From Rossellomorea vietnamensis (lineage in GTDB: Bacteria > Bacillota > Bacilli > Bacillales > Bacillaceae_B), in NCBI RefSeq assembly GCF_008180415.1, contig NZ_VTEI01000007.1:95050-159049 (forward strand): a stretch of DNA of 64,000 nt, in the 5' to 3' direction. Below, in pieces: positions 27,851 to 37,179 of the stretch (within the stretch, counting starts at the first letter, position 1; each line of letters opens with the position of its first letter). The translations under genes were made by a program, and so were the position numbers. Below the pieces are notes generated by a model that had not been told where the DNA came from, made no database searches, and saw nothing but the letters and a program-made list of their open reading frames with translations.

Positions 27851-28321
27851 TTATAATATAATCTTTTCAACCTGCAGCAATACTTCTTTTTTGTCCACCT
27901 GTTTCCCCGCATAGCCAGTCAGTGTCCGATTCTTTCCAATCACCCTGTGGCACGGGATAATGATCGGCAGTTTATTAGCCTTGTTGGCCTGTCCTATAGC
28001 CCTTACAGCTTTGGGATTATCAATTTTATCTGCAATATCTTTATAGGTGCAGGTACTTCCGAATGGAATTTCGCATAAAGCTGTCCATACTGCTTCTTGA
28101 AAAGGCGTACCGTTTAACTTTACCGGCAGATCAAATGTCTCTCTGCCCCCGGCGAAATACTGTCTCAACTGCTCTGCTGTCTCTTGGAGAATCTTATTCT
28201 GGCTTTCAGATTCCCTATCAGTAACAAATTCTACTTTTACAAGAAAATCATCTTCTGATGTAATTCTTACATTACCTACAGGACTTGAAACCACCATACT
28301 TTCCGTCTTCAAAAACCTCAT
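27851..28321 (-). CDS. ogt: Methylated-DNA-protein-cysteine methyltransferase
   Basis: 156-residue Ogt-type suicide repair protein. The acceptor is C124 in IIPCHRVIG, preceded by the DNA-recognition helix region and the arginine finger in NPKAVRAIGQANKAN. It removes O6-alkyl groups from guanine. Its ATG overlaps the kinE stop (ATGA), so the two are translated together; kinE-ogt adjacency is also found in B. subtilis. Confidence 0.96.
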   Translation of the reverse strand: MRFLKTESMVVSSPVGNVRITSEDDFLVKVEFVTDRESESQNKILQETAEQLRQYFAGGRETFDLPVKLNGTPFQEAVWTALCEIPFGSTCTYKDIADKIDNPKAVRAIGQANKANKLPIIIPCHRVIGKNRTLTGYAGKQVDKKEVLLQVEKIIL

Positions 28322-30483
28322 CCTTTCTTGATGGGAAAATCAATGTGAAAGGTCGTTCCTTTTCCCAGTTCACTTTCCACTTCAACTGTACCCTCATGCT
28401 CTTCCACAATCTTAAAGGTCACCATCAATCCGAGACCCGTTCCCCTCTCTTTAGTGGTATAAAACGGTTCTCCAAGTTTCTTGATTTTTTCTTTGGGTAT
28501 ACCAATTCCTTCATCAGAAATGGAAATTCTCACTTTATTTTCTTCTATTTCTGAAATAGCAATGGAAATGGTCCCTCCTTTCGGCATCACCTCAATCGCA
28601 TTCTTCACGATATTGATAAATACCTGCTTTAACTGGTTGGGTTCTGCAAAAATGCTTGGAATCTCAGTATTATACCGTTCCTTGAATTGAACATTATGCA
28701 TAACTGCCTGTGCATTCAGAAGTTCCAAAGTGTCCCTCATGATCTTCGCAAGGTCTGTTTCCTGATACTGCACAGCCTGAGGCTTGGCCAGAATTAAAAA
28801 TTCCGTAATGATGCTATCGATTCTTTGAAGTTCTGATTTTATAACATGAAAATACATTTCATGGTCTTTTCCCATACTGCTTTCGAGAAGCTGAATAAAC
28901 CCTTTTAATGCCGTCATCGGATTTCTGATTTCGTGAGCGATCCCGGCGGCAAGTTCTCCAACAACAGACAGAGTGTCCGATTTTCTCAGCTGGTCTTGAA
29001 GTTCCACTTTTTCTGTTATATCTCTTATAACGGTAAGATTCAAGTTGGAAAGCAAATTATATTTGGAAGAAAGCTCTAAATGTTGAAGTCGTTCCTCATC
29101 TATCTTAATCAATTTGATATAATTGGCATGGCCTTCTTCCTTCAACTTTAACTGATAGTCAAGATATTCTTCGTCTTCATTCTCTTTTATCATAAAAATA
29201 TCTTTTATATCACTGCCGATCAATCTGTCTTTCCCTATAGAAAGAATTTCCAAGGCTACCGGGTTTGCATCGACCACTTGGCCCGAATGGTTGGTAAGCA
29301 CCATTCCATCCAGAGTGCCTTCGAAAATTTTCCTGAACCGTTCTTCACTTTCTCTTAGACTCTTCTCCATTTGATGCCTTTCACTTACATTCCGGAATAT
29401 GGTCATATTATATCCATCCACCGAGTGAAGTTTTGAGGTGAATTCCAAGTGCTTCAATTGATTGTTGGGCATCAGAAACAAAATCTCGTCACGGACAGCT
29501 CCTTTTGCCTTTAATTTATGGGTGACTGACTCAAACTTATGCATTTCCAGGGGATAGACGAAATCCTCAATCTTTTTTGTCAAAATTTCAGAAAGTGTAC
29601 ACTCAAAGATCTTTAAAGCGGAACGATTCGCACGGAGCACCCTGCCATCCTGATCCCAAAGAACGATTGCATCAATTGCTTCTTCAAACAGATCTTTAAA
29701 CAATTCCTCACTGCGTTTCAGCTGGATTTCCATCTGTCTCTTTTCCGTGATATCCCGCAGGATTGCCATATGAAGCTCGTGATTCACATAAGGAGTCGTT
29801 GTAAACTCTACAACAGATACACCTTCTGAATGTGTGATCGGCATCTCTCCCCGTGCCTGTCTCCCTGAATCTAGAAGTTCTTTTATTTTCACTACTTTAA
29901 AGTGAAAGTTTTCAGGAATAAAAGAGGCGACTCTTCTATTCAGTACATCTCTTTTTTGGAGATTCACCTGCTTGCAGAATGCCTGATTGACTTCTTTTAT
30001 GTTTCCCTCCTTATCAAATAGGATGATTCCTTCTGCTGCCTGCTGGAAGATGTTATTTAACATGTGCAGATTCATGTGATCATTTCTTTGCTTCTCTCGT
30101 TCACTGGTTATATCTCTGAGAAAAAAGAAGGCAAAATCACTCTGTTTAATCTTGGTTATTTTCAACTCGATATGTTTAATGATCCCTTCTTCTGTAGTCA
30201 TCAAAGTCTCATCTTCTATCTCCCCTCCTTCCCTCACAGCATTTTCATAATGTGAAAGGATAGGAGACGGAACGGCTTGAAAAAATCTGATGAACGATTG
30301 ATGAAGAAGACCGCTTCGGTCCATTTCAAATAAATCCAGTGCTGATGAGTTAGCTTCTATAATAATCAAATCGCTATCCACGATCAAAATCGGATTGGGA
30401 GATGCAGCCAGTATTCCCCTGAAGTCTATTGTATCCAACGGACTTATTTCTTCATCAGATTTGAATGTTTGTTTGTTGGTCAT
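28318..30483 (-). CDS. kinE: Multi-PAS sensor histidine kinase KinE
   Basis: 721 residues, soluble. Four PAS domains lie in tandem (roughly 20-135, 140-250, 258-375, 380-495). A HisKA domain follows with the phosphorylated H517 in GIAHEIRNPMTALKGF, and then an ATPase domain with N-box NIVKNAIEVMPKGG, G1 DEGIGIP and G2 GTGLGL. No membrane segment is seen, so it senses an internal signal. In B. subtilis, KinE is a minor phosphorelay kinase able to phosphorylate Spo0F. Synteny ykrP-kinE-ogt supports the name. Confidence 0.87.
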   Translation of the reverse strand: MTNKQTFKSDEEISPLDTIDFRGILAASPNPILIVDSDLIIIEANSSALDLFEMDRSGLLHQSFIRFFQAVPSPILSHYENAVREGGEIEDETLMTTEEGIIKHIELKITKIKQSDFAFFFLRDITSEREKQRNDHMNLHMLNNIFQQAAEGIILFDKEGNIKEVNQAFCKQVNLQKRDVLNRRVASFIPENFHFKVVKIKELLDSGRQARGEMPITHSEGVSVVEFTTTPYVNHELHMAILRDITEKRQMEIQLKRSEELFKDLFEEAIDAIVLWDQDGRVLRANRSALKIFECTLSEILTKKIEDFVYPLEMHKFESVTHKLKAKGAVRDEILFLMPNNQLKHLEFTSKLHSVDGYNMTIFRNVSERHQMEKSLRESEERFRKIFEGTLDGMVLTNHSGQVVDANPVALEILSIGKDRLIGSDIKDIFMIKENEDEEYLDYQLKLKEEGHANYIKLIKIDEERLQHLELSSKYNLLSNLNLTVIRDITEKVELQDQLRKSDTLSVVGELAAGIAHEIRNPMTALKGFIQLLESSMGKDHEMYFHVIKSELQRIDSIITEFLILAKPQAVQYQETDLAKIMRDTLELLNAQAVMHNVQFKERYNTEIPSIFAEPNQLKQVFINIVKNAIEVMPKGGTISIAISEIEENKVRISISDEGIGIPKEKIKKLGEPFYTTKERGTGLGLMVTFKIVEEHEGTVEVESELGKGTTFHIDFPIKKG

Positions 30484-30732
30484 TGCTCTTTCCTCCTATT
30501 TACCATACATCTTTACCTACAATAATAGTATCTTTCTTCTGTGTCAGTTAGTTTACAAGGAAATTTCAGAATATATCGATTGCATTATTTATAGTTTAAG
30601 AAAGGATTGAAAGGGTATTTTTAAGTTATATTTTTGGTATCGTAATGAAGGAGTTTTCTCTTACCAGGCTCCCTTGCTTGATAACCAGAGTGGAATAATC
30701 AAAAACATCTATTAAATCATCTTTCAAATAAT

Positions 30733-30902
30733 GGCTGTTTTCGATTATTTGTTTCTTTCGGATATTCCCGGATACTAAGAGTCTATCTCTTATCGGGGAA
30801 GAGCAGCTCTTTTCGTTTCGATATTACCCTATTTTTTCCTTCTAGAGATTGATATTTCTTCGGAATTAGTATCAAATAGCAGCAAAGTTTCCGAAAAGAG
30901 CC
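30733..30902 (-). mobile_element. MITE-A copy 6
   Basis: 170-bp short-form copy ending 26 bp before the ykrP start codon. Ends are GGCTGTTTTCGATTATTTG and GTTTCCGAAAAGAGCC. Flanks CAAATAAT / TAAATAAC share AAATAA. Confidence 0.85.
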
Positions 30903-30928
30903 TAAATAACTCAAAGTTGGTGAACAGC

Positions 30929-31981
30929 GTGAAGACAACCAGAAATTATTACTTTGACAATGCCAAGGTCATCCTGATCTTCCTGGTCGTATTCGGCCAT
31001 TTTATCCGTTCTTTCATCGAGAACGATCCCTATGTTCTGGCATTATATAAAACGTTATATACCTTCCATATGCCAGCCTTTATAATTGTTTCGGGCTTCT
31101 TTGCCAAAGGATTTTATAAAAAGGGCTATATACCGAAGCTGTTTAAAAAACTGATAATGCCTTATCTGCTTTTTCAGGTAATCTATTCTATCTATTATTA
31201 TTTCCTTTACAATAGGAACAGTCTGACTATTGATATCTATGACCCTCAATGGTCCCTGTGGTTTCTGCTGAGCTTATTCTGCTGGAACATCCTGCTGTAT
31301 CTCTTTGTCCGGAAGTGGAACTTAACCAGGAACAATGCTTTATTCATAGCTTTTGCGGTCGGAATTGCCATAGGATTTATCGATAGCATCTCGAATTACC
31401 TCAGCCTTTCAAGGACTTTTGTTCTTTTTCCGCTGTTCCTTCTAGGCTATTATTTGAAGAAAGAGCACTTTACAATGCTCAGGTCGAATAGAGTTCGAAT
31501 TGCTTCGGCAGTCATACCGGCAGCCGTATTCATTTTCATGATCTCAGTCCCGGAGTTTTCAGATAAGTGGCTGCTTGGCTCAAAATCTTACGAGCAGCTT
31601 GGCGGAAAAGATATTTTCAGTCCTCTGTCAAGATCAGGTGTCTATCTTCTAAATATCATCATGGCTTTCAGTTTTTTCTCTTTTGTTCCAAAGAGCAGGC
31701 ACTTTTTTACTAAATGGGGCGCAAGCACGCTGTATGTTTATCTGATACACGGCTTTTTCGTTAAGTTTTTCAGAGAGAGCCCTTATACGGACCTGCTGCC
31801 TCCGATCCAGTCGATTTTCCTGCTTACGGCCGCATCATTTATATTGACCATCCTTTTATCAAGCAGGCCTTTGACCTCTTTAACCCAGCCGCTGATAGAA
31901 TTAAAAACCAGTAAACTTTCCCGGCTGCTGAATGACCTTAAGAACAATAAAAAGAAATATACTGAGGACATGAAATATTAA
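30929..31981 (+). CDS. ykrP: Acyltransferase 3-type membrane protein (YkrP-like)
   Basis: 350 residues with about ten membrane segments. The N-terminal signature YYFDNAKVILIFLVVFGH includes the catalytic His of acyltransferase-3 proteins (given in part: FLVVFGHFI). Such enzymes O-acetylate sugars or envelope polymers at the membrane. GTG at 30929 is chosen since GGTGA precedes it by 5 bases; TTG at 30917 would lack a site. The MITE-A copy sits where the promoter should be. Confidence 0.83.
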   Translation: MKTTRNYYFDNAKVILIFLVVFGHFIRSFIENDPYVLALYKTLYTFHMPAFIIVSGFFAKGFYKKGYIPKLFKKLIMPYLLFQVIYSIYYYFLYNRNSLTIDIYDPQWSLWFLLSLFCWNILLYLFVRKWNLTRNNALFIAFAVGIAIGFIDSISNYLSLSRTFVLFPLFLLGYYLKKEHFTMLRSNRVRIASAVIPAAVFIFMISVPEFSDKWLLGSKSYEQLGGKDIFSPLSRSGVYLLNIIMAFSFFSFVPKSRHFFTKWGASTLYVYLIHGFFVKFFRESPYTDLLPPIQSIFLLTAASFILTILLSSRPLTSLTQPLIELKTSKLSRLLNDLKNNKKKYTEDMKY

Positions 31982-32006
31982 ATATCCTTTCAACAACACC
32001 AAACTA

Positions 32007-32030
32007 AGACCGGCATTTGCCGGTCTTTAT
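32007..32030 (+). terminator. ykrP terminator
   Basis: AAGACCGGCA / TGCCGGTCTT with a tight loop, then TATTTTT. Confidence 0.9.
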
Positions 32031-32034
32031 TTTT

Positions 32035-32204
32035 GGCTCTTTTCGTAAACTTTGTTGCTATTTGGTACTAATTTCAACAAAATAACCCTATAACGTAGAC
32101 GAAATCTGGCAAAACCGAAAAGAAAAGAGCTGCTCTTCCCGTTAAGAGTTAAAACTCTTAGTATCCGGGGATATCCGAAAGCAACAATATATGCGAAAAC
32201 AGCC
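32035..32204 (+). mobile_element. MITE-A copy 7 (best-preserved)
   Basis: 170-bp short form, GGCTCTTTTCGTAAACTTTG ... ATGCGAAAACAGCC, flanked by a perfect 8-bp direct repeat TTATTTTT (32027-32034 and 32205-32212). It is inserted in the T-run of the ykrP terminator. Confidence 0.92.
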
Positions 32205-32412
32205 TTATTTTTATACATATTCTCATTCTCCCTCCCAAATTCCTTCATATATTTTGGAAATAGGACAAAATACTGAATAACATTGAGTTTGGGTTCATGC
32301 TTGGGTACAATGTTAAAGTAGCTTTTGGTGACAGGCTGCGCCCGCCACCTCAATGATTTACAATTAATGATTAAAAATTCATGAAATAGTTGATCTATGA
32401 AGGAGTTTATAA

Positions 32413-34170
32413 ATGAAGAAAGCTGTATTAAGTACGTTGAATGCCAAGTTCATCCACACGAATCTTGCCATCAGAAACCTCAAGGCATTTGCAGAGCCCG
32501 AACACCATGTGGAAATTACAGAATATACCATTAAAGACCCTCTCATGAACATCGTGTCTGACCTTTATACAAGAAATGCAGATGTAATTGGATTCAGCTG
32601 TTATATATGGAATATTGAAGAGACGATAGCTGTGGTTAAAATGCTGAAAAAAATAGCACCTGAAACGGTCATTATTTTCGGCGGCCCCGAGGTATCTTAT
32701 GATGTGCCTTACTGGATTGAACGGCTGCCAGAAGTTGATTTCTTTGTAATCGGAGAAGGTGAAGAAACGTTCAAAACGTTACTGCATCAGATTTATGGAG
32801 AAAAAAACTGGACTGAAGTCAATGGGATCGGCTATTTATTAGAAGGCAAAGTGAAAATCAATCCGCAGCGTAATAAGCTGGATTTAAGAGAACTGCCCTC
32901 CCCGTTCAGGTTCGAGGAAGATTTGAGCGACCTTTCGAAGCGTGTCACTTATATCGAAACGAGCAGAGGCTGTCCTTTCCGCTGTCAATTCTGCCTTTCC
33001 TCCATTGAAGTTGGCGTTCGCTACTTTGATAGAGAAAAAGTCAAAGAGGACATCAGGTTCTTGATGGAACATGGCGCTAAGACAATTAAATTTGTTGATA
33101 GAACGTTCAATATCAGCAGAAGTTACGCGATGGAAATGTTCCGTTTCCTGATTGACGAACATCTTCCTGGAACTGTATTTCAATTTGAAATTACAGCGGA
33201 TATCATGCGTCCAGAAGTTATTGATTTCCTAAATAAAGAGGCACCAGCTGGTTTGTTCCGATTTGAAATCGGCGTCCAATCAACTAATGATGAGACAAAT
33301 GACCTCGTTATGAGAAAGCAGAATTTCAGCAAGCTGACTAGAACGGTGACCATGGTCAAAGAAGGGGAGAAAATTGACCAGCATCTTGATCTGATTGCGG
33401 GGCTTCCTGAGGAAGATTACCAGTCCTTCCGCAAAACCTTCAATGATGTGTTTGCTATGAGGCCGGAAGAACTTCAGCTTGGTTTTCTTAAGATGCTTCG
33501 TGGTACAGGCTTAAGAATCAACGCTGATAAGCATGACTATATTTATATGGATAATGCTCCATATGAAATATTGGGCAATAATGTTCTCAGCTTCGATGAT
33601 ATTGTGAGAATCAAACAAGTGGAAGATGTTTTGGAGAAGTACTGGAATGACCATCGTATGGATCAGACCGTAGAATATCTTGTCACTCATGTATTCGAGA
33701 CTCCCTTTGATTTGTTCCAGAGCTTTGGTTCGTATTGGGAGGAGCGTGGATGGTCCAGAATCGGACACCAGCTTGAGGACTTGTTTAAGAGGCTGCAGGA
33801 ATTCCTTTCGGTGAATAATCCAGAGTCACTTCCGACACTCGAAGCGATCATGAAATACGATTATTTGAAGAATCAGCGTTATAAACCAAGAAAGGCATGG
33901 TGGCAGTCACAGCTGGATAAACGCAGCCGCTCTGAGATTTATCAGTCGATCCTGAGGGAGCCATCTGCCTTCGGTAGCGAATTTGTCACATTAGGCCTTA
34001 ACGAGAAAGATTTGCATAAGCACACCCTTCTTGAAAAGCTCCCTGTAACACCTGCAGTTTCCGGGTTTGAAGCTGAGCCTAGCTACCTTCTGGCTTACTA
34101 TGATCCGGCCACAGGAGCGGCACAACTCTTTACTGCCCATGAAAACTCTCTGCTTCAAGAACAAAATTAA
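32413..34170 (+). CDS. B12-binding-domain radical SAM protein
   Basis: 585 residues: an N-terminal cobalamin-binding Rossmann region (LSTLNAKFIHTNLAIRNL; FGGPEVSYD; FFVIGEGEETF; ~1-140), a radical SAM barrel with the Fe-S motif CPFRCQFC (~195-202), and a long C-terminal DUF4080-type region. The reaction is unknown. The B12 domain here lacks an obvious DxHxxG, so cobalamin may bind base-off without His or not at all. GAAGGAG precedes ATG. Confidence 0.87.
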   Translation: MKKAVLSTLNAKFIHTNLAIRNLKAFAEPEHHVEITEYTIKDPLMNIVSDLYTRNADVIGFSCYIWNIEETIAVVKMLKKIAPETVIIFGGPEVSYDVPYWIERLPEVDFFVIGEGEETFKTLLHQIYGEKNWTEVNGIGYLLEGKVKINPQRNKLDLRELPSPFRFEEDLSDLSKRVTYIETSRGCPFRCQFCLSSIEVGVRYFDREKVKEDIRFLMEHGAKTIKFVDRTFNISRSYAMEMFRFLIDEHLPGTVFQFEITADIMRPEVIDFLNKEAPAGLFRFEIGVQSTNDETNDLVMRKQNFSKLTRTVTMVKEGEKIDQHLDLIAGLPEEDYQSFRKTFNDVFAMRPEELQLGFLKMLRGTGLRINADKHDYIYMDNAPYEILGNNVLSFDDIVRIKQVEDVLEKYWNDHRMDQTVEYLVTHVFETPFDLFQSFGSYWEERGWSRIGHQLEDLFKRLQEFLSVNNPESLPTLEAIMKYDYLKNQRYKPRKAWWQSQLDKRSRSEIYQSILREPSAFGSEFVTLGLNEKDLHKHTLLEKLPVTPAVSGFEAEPSYLLAYYDPATGAAQLFTAHENSLLQEQN

Positions 34171-34179
34171 ATATATCAG

Positions 34180-34222
34180 TAAAAGCCCCGCTCTCTTCTT
34201 TCGGTTGATTGCGGGACTTTTG
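34180..34222 (+). terminator. Terminator of the radical SAM gene
   Basis: AAAAGCCCCGC / GCGGGACTTTT with one G-A mismatch and a 19-base loop, then a short T-run. Confidence 0.6.
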
Positions 34223-34363
34223 CATAACAAAACGTATATTCTTTACCACTTTAAAGTGCTGAAAGGGACAGTCCCTCTTAGTGATTTAGCGCTCGAAAGT
34301 TAACCGGCTATTTCAGTGTAGAATCCTCAGATGACTTTCTACCGCTTAGGAATACCCGCTTCC

Positions 34364-34510
34364 TTAGCACTTCTTCTTGTTCTCCTGTTTCTTATTTGCC
34401 TCTGGAATTTCAAAATGTTTGGCTGAATTGAAATCGCCGAACTCTATTCCGAATTCTTCCTGAAAACTTTGCTTTTCAGATGATTTCAGTTTGCGGTTAT
34501 CTTTCATCAT
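34364..34510 (-). CDS. Small hydrophilic protein B (48 residues)
   Basis: ATGATG start at 34510/34507 lies inside the end of the upstream gene, suggesting coupled translation with AGGATGA as its site. The product MMKDNRKLKSSEKQSF..., with EEFGIEFGDF and a KKQENKKKC end, is polar and unstructured in appearance. The short acidic-aromatic EEF/EF pattern is shared with its partner upstream, as seen in small spore proteins. The function is unknown. Confidence 0.55.
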   Translation of the reverse strand: MMKDNRKLKSSEKQSFQEEFGIEFGDFNSAKHFEIPEANKKQENKKKC

Positions 34511-34673
34511 TCATCCTGCCTTCTCTTCCATGCTTTGAATTTCTGTTTTTAGCTTTTGCTGGATCCTCTTCCTGTGCAAACTCAGCGCTGAAGTCCTTCT
34601 GTTCTGCCAGGTTCTTTCTCGGTGTTTTATTGTTTTTATCTGCAGCATCGTATTCAGCTTTTCTCTTAGCCAT
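34497..34673 (-). CDS. Small hydrophilic protein A (58 residues)
   Basis: ATG at 34673 with a strong AAAAGGAGCTGACC site. MAKRKAEYDAADKNNKTPRK then QKDFSAEFAQEED and a KHGREGRMNDER end. It has no hydrophobic core. Composition and position beside sspD suggest a minor spore-core protein, but I cannot name one. It overlaps the next gene by 14 bases on the same strand. Confidence 0.65.
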   Translation of the reverse strand: MAKRKAEYDAADKNNKTPRKNLAEQKDFSAEFAQEEDPAKAKNRNSKHGREGRMNDER

Positions 34674-34853
34674 GTTGGTCAGCTCCTTTTTTGTGAACTA
34701 GGGTTTAGTTTTTCCGGTCTGCCTTTTTTTCATACAAAATGAAACCGCACACCCTTACAAGATAGACATGCGAAAAATTACCACTCATTTTCTTTGACAT
34801 TTTAGAAAAGATAACAATAGAAACAAAATAAATTAATGAGGAGGGAAGCCACA

Positions 34854-35045
34854 ATGGCTAGAAATTCAAATAAATTATTAGTTCCTGGTGTAGAACAGTT
34901 CATGGATCAGGTAAAGTATGAAATCGCAGAAGAATTTGGGGTTACACTTGGTTCTGATACAGTTTCCCGTGCAAATGGTTCTGTAGGCGGCGAAATCACC
35001 AAACGTCTTGTAAAACAAGCTCAAACACAGCTTAAAGGCCAATAA
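34854..35045 (+). CDS. sspD: Alpha/beta-type small acid-soluble spore protein
   Basis: 63 residues from ATG at 34854 (GAGGAGGG upstream). The conserved YEIAEEFGV contains the GPR protease site, and the C-terminal [14 protein letters not shown] is the DNA-binding signature. It coats spore DNA and protects against UV. Position next to rsgI-sigI matches B. subtilis sspD. CATTTTA at 34798-34804 fits a SigG -10, but the -35 is poor, so the promoter is only tentative. Confidence 0.93.
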   Translation: MARNSNKLLVPGVEQFMDQVKYEIAEEFGVTLGSDTVSRANGSVGGEITKRLVKQAQTQLKGQ

Positions 35046-35066
35046 TTTAATATAGATTTGGATGAA

Positions 35067-35096
35067 AAAACAAGGCTGCGCAGGCAGCCTTGTTTA
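35067..35096. terminator. Bidirectional terminator sspD/rsgI
   Basis: AACAAGGCTGC / GCAGCCTTGTT with a short GCAG loop; A and T runs on the two sides. Confidence 0.9.
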
Positions 35097-36263
35097 GTTT
35101 CGATTTCCTTTTTCCTTATCATTTTTAGGACCGTGATGTTCATTTCTGTCATTTTTCCGCTCATTTCGATTCTCTTTTTCCTTGCCTCTCTGCTCTTCTT
35201 TCTGTTTTGGCCGGCTGCTGGAGCTGCCATTGCTTTTCTGCTGTTCTTTTTGTTTATGTGGACTGCCATTGCCTCTCTTCTCTTGGGTATGAGATGGAGG
35301 GGAAGCCTTGTTTTCAGAAGCATGAGGAGTATGTCCTTTGCCACTCCCATTATTTTTATTACTATCCTCTTTCTTTATTTCGGAAGCTCCGTTATGGGAT
35401 TTAGTACCCTTCGTCCCGGGATTTGCTTCGCTTTTACCCTTCTCTGCTTGTTTTTCTTTAGCATGAGAGGTTTTTTTATCTTCTTTTGATGGTATTTCTC
35501 TAGGCAGATCTTTTCGGTCGTCCGCTTTTGAATTTTTTGTCTTTGAAGGAGAAGCAGGAGCTTTTTCTTTTATTTCTTTAGATTCTTCTTTTTGCTTTAT
35601 TAACTGCCCGGCCGTCATACCGGCAGCTGCTGCTTCTTCTCTTACTTCATAACTGGAGTCGATTAAAGAGATGGCGACAGTATCTTCTTTTAATTTTTCT
35701 GTTGAAAAGCGCTTGATTGCTTCTTCAATGGAACTCTTATCCCTTGTCTTTGCTTCTCTAGTAAATACTGTCGTTACAGTTACCTTTTTCTCGTCATCCA
35801 TATACCCTTCCTTAGAGCTGAGATCGATGATTTCGTCCGTAACAGCGACGATTGACTTTCCTTCAGGATCAGCCATTTGCTGCAGCATTTTCCTGGCTTC
35901 TTTATTAAACGCTTTGATATCCACCACCTCTTTGTCTTGATCTATGCTCAATTCAAAGCTGGGATTGATGTCAACCGAGACATAGGCAAAGACCTCAGGC
36001 TCTTTGAAAATGGGTGAAAAAATGAATAAGAACAGCATCAGCATGGCGGCCGCACCAGTAATAACAGGTTTGATCCGAAGCTTCTCTTTCCATTTATGAA
36101 AAAGCCCGGGGGTATTTCCGTCACTGGTTTGAGGAAAGAAGGTCAACTCCTCACCAATTTCATACTGTACAGTCGGCTGCTTCTTTGTTTTGATAAACTC
36201 GCCTTCAGGTGTCATCATGACGATGGTATTGGGTTTAACCTCCATAACGATCCCTTTTTTCAT
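35094..36263 (-). CDS. rsgI: Anti-sigma-I factor RsgI
   Basis: 389 residues. The N-terminal cytoplasmic RsgI domain (KKGIVMEVKPNTIVMMTPEGEF, in part; ~1-55) binds SigI. One membrane helix follows (~72-92), then the extracellular domain with VDINPSFELSID, where family members are cut autocatalytically at the Asn-Pro bond before regulated proteolysis. The last ~170 residues are a low-complexity Lys/Glu/Asn/Gly tail, probably wall-associated. The ATG overlaps the sigI stop (coupled). Confidence 0.95.
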   Translation of the reverse strand: MKKGIVMEVKPNTIVMMTPEGEFIKTKKQPTVQYEIGEELTFFPQTSDGNTPGLFHKWKEKLRIKPVITGAAAMLMLFLFIFSPIFKEPEVFAYVSVDINPSFELSIDQDKEVVDIKAFNKEARKMLQQMADPEGKSIVAVTDEIIDLSSKEGYMDDEKKVTVTTVFTREAKTRDKSSIEEAIKRFSTEKLKEDTVAISLIDSSYEVREEAAAAGMTAGQLIKQKEESKEIKEKAPASPSKTKNSKADDRKDLPREIPSKEDKKTSHAKEKQAEKGKSEANPGTKGTKSHNGASEIKKEDSNKNNGSGKGHTPHASENKASPPSHTQEKRGNGSPHKQKEQQKSNGSSSSRPKQKEEQRGKEKENRNERKNDRNEHHGPKNDKEKGNRN

Positions 36264-37021
36264 TGATTCATCCGCCCTTTTAAGTAGTCCTTTAAAAAAT
36301 AGAAGTCCTCCATGATGATTATGGAAATAGCAATAATATATTTTCTGTTTCTCTCAATCGTTTTTCTGCTGAAGCCTACCTGTTTTTCCAGCTGTTTTAT
36401 CGGCAGCCTCTTCTTGTCTTGCAGATAGTGGATGAGTGCCGGTGTGGACACCACTGTATTCGCTATTGATATGGCATTGATTCTGGCGTCTTCATGTTTT
36501 GGAGAATGGCTGACAAGATCCTCAAAGCTGAGGGAATACTCTTTTAACTTTTTTGTAAAAGCTGCAATCTCATCTTTTCTATCTGAGGCTTCTTTTCCTC
36601 TGGTATACTCCTCAAGTGACAACGCGTCAGTAATTGTGTTCCGGGTTTCTCCTTCATCACTTTCGACGTTTACATCCACACTGATGTTTTGATGCCTGCC
36701 ATTGGCTCTGATATAGTCAATGACTTTTCTTTTTATAATTACTTCTGCAAAGCTCAGAAACGATGCTCCGCGCTCGCTGTTATATTTGTAAATAGCATCA
36801 TGAAAGGCTATAAGACCAATGCTGAATTCGTCATCGCTTTCGTATATGTACCTTTTGCATACAGAAGAAACAGCTTTCTTGATAAATGGCTTATAATCTT
36901 CCAGTATCTGATTCAATAAATCTTCATTCCCATTTTGAATTTGGGCTGCGGAAGATTCCAATGTTTCTTTTTTATTTCTTTTTGCCGAAAAGATCATTAA
37001 TACATTCAGCACCAGTCTCAC
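36260..37021 (-). CDS. sigI: RNA polymerase sigma factor SigI
   Basis: 253 residues: region 2 with YESDDEFSIGLIAFHDAI and SFLSFAEVIIKRKVIDYIR, and a C-terminal helix-turn-helix LPIKQLEKQVGFSRKTIERNR (motifs in part). SigI responds to heat and envelope stress in Bacillus and is held by RsgI, encoded next. The start is GTG at 37021, aligning with the B. subtilis N-terminus; GTG at 37012 is an alternative with better spacing. A TATAAT lies at 37042-37037 on the minus strand. Confidence 0.95.
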   Translation of the reverse strand: MRLVLNVLMIFSAKRNKKETLESSAAQIQNGNEDLLNQILEDYKPFIKKAVSSVCKRYIYESDDEFSIGLIAFHDAIYKYNSERGASFLSFAEVIIKRKVIDYIRANGRHQNISVDVNVESDEGETRNTITDALSLEEYTRGKEASDRKDEIAAFTKKLKEYSLSFEDLVSHSPKHEDARINAISIANTVVSTPALIHYLQDKKRLPIKQLEKQVGFSRKTIERNRKYIIAISIIIMEDFYFLKDYLKGRMNQ

Positions 37022-37078
37022 CCCACTCCAGCCTTAATTATATCATGTTCAAAACAAAGCTGAAGGCAATTGATTAGG

Positions 37079-37130
37079 GAAAAAGCTGCCTGCCCCTGAC
37101 AGATTAAACCCGCTGGGGCAAGGCAGTCTT
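37079..37130 (-). terminator. Terminator of the DUF5667-type gene
   Basis: ACTGCCTTGCCCC / GGGGCAGGCAGC stem, 18-base loop, then TTTTTCCC on the minus strand. Confidence 0.85.
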
Positions 37131-37179
37131 CCTGGACTAATGTCTGCGCATTAAATTCTGGGAAGTGATGAGGTAATCT

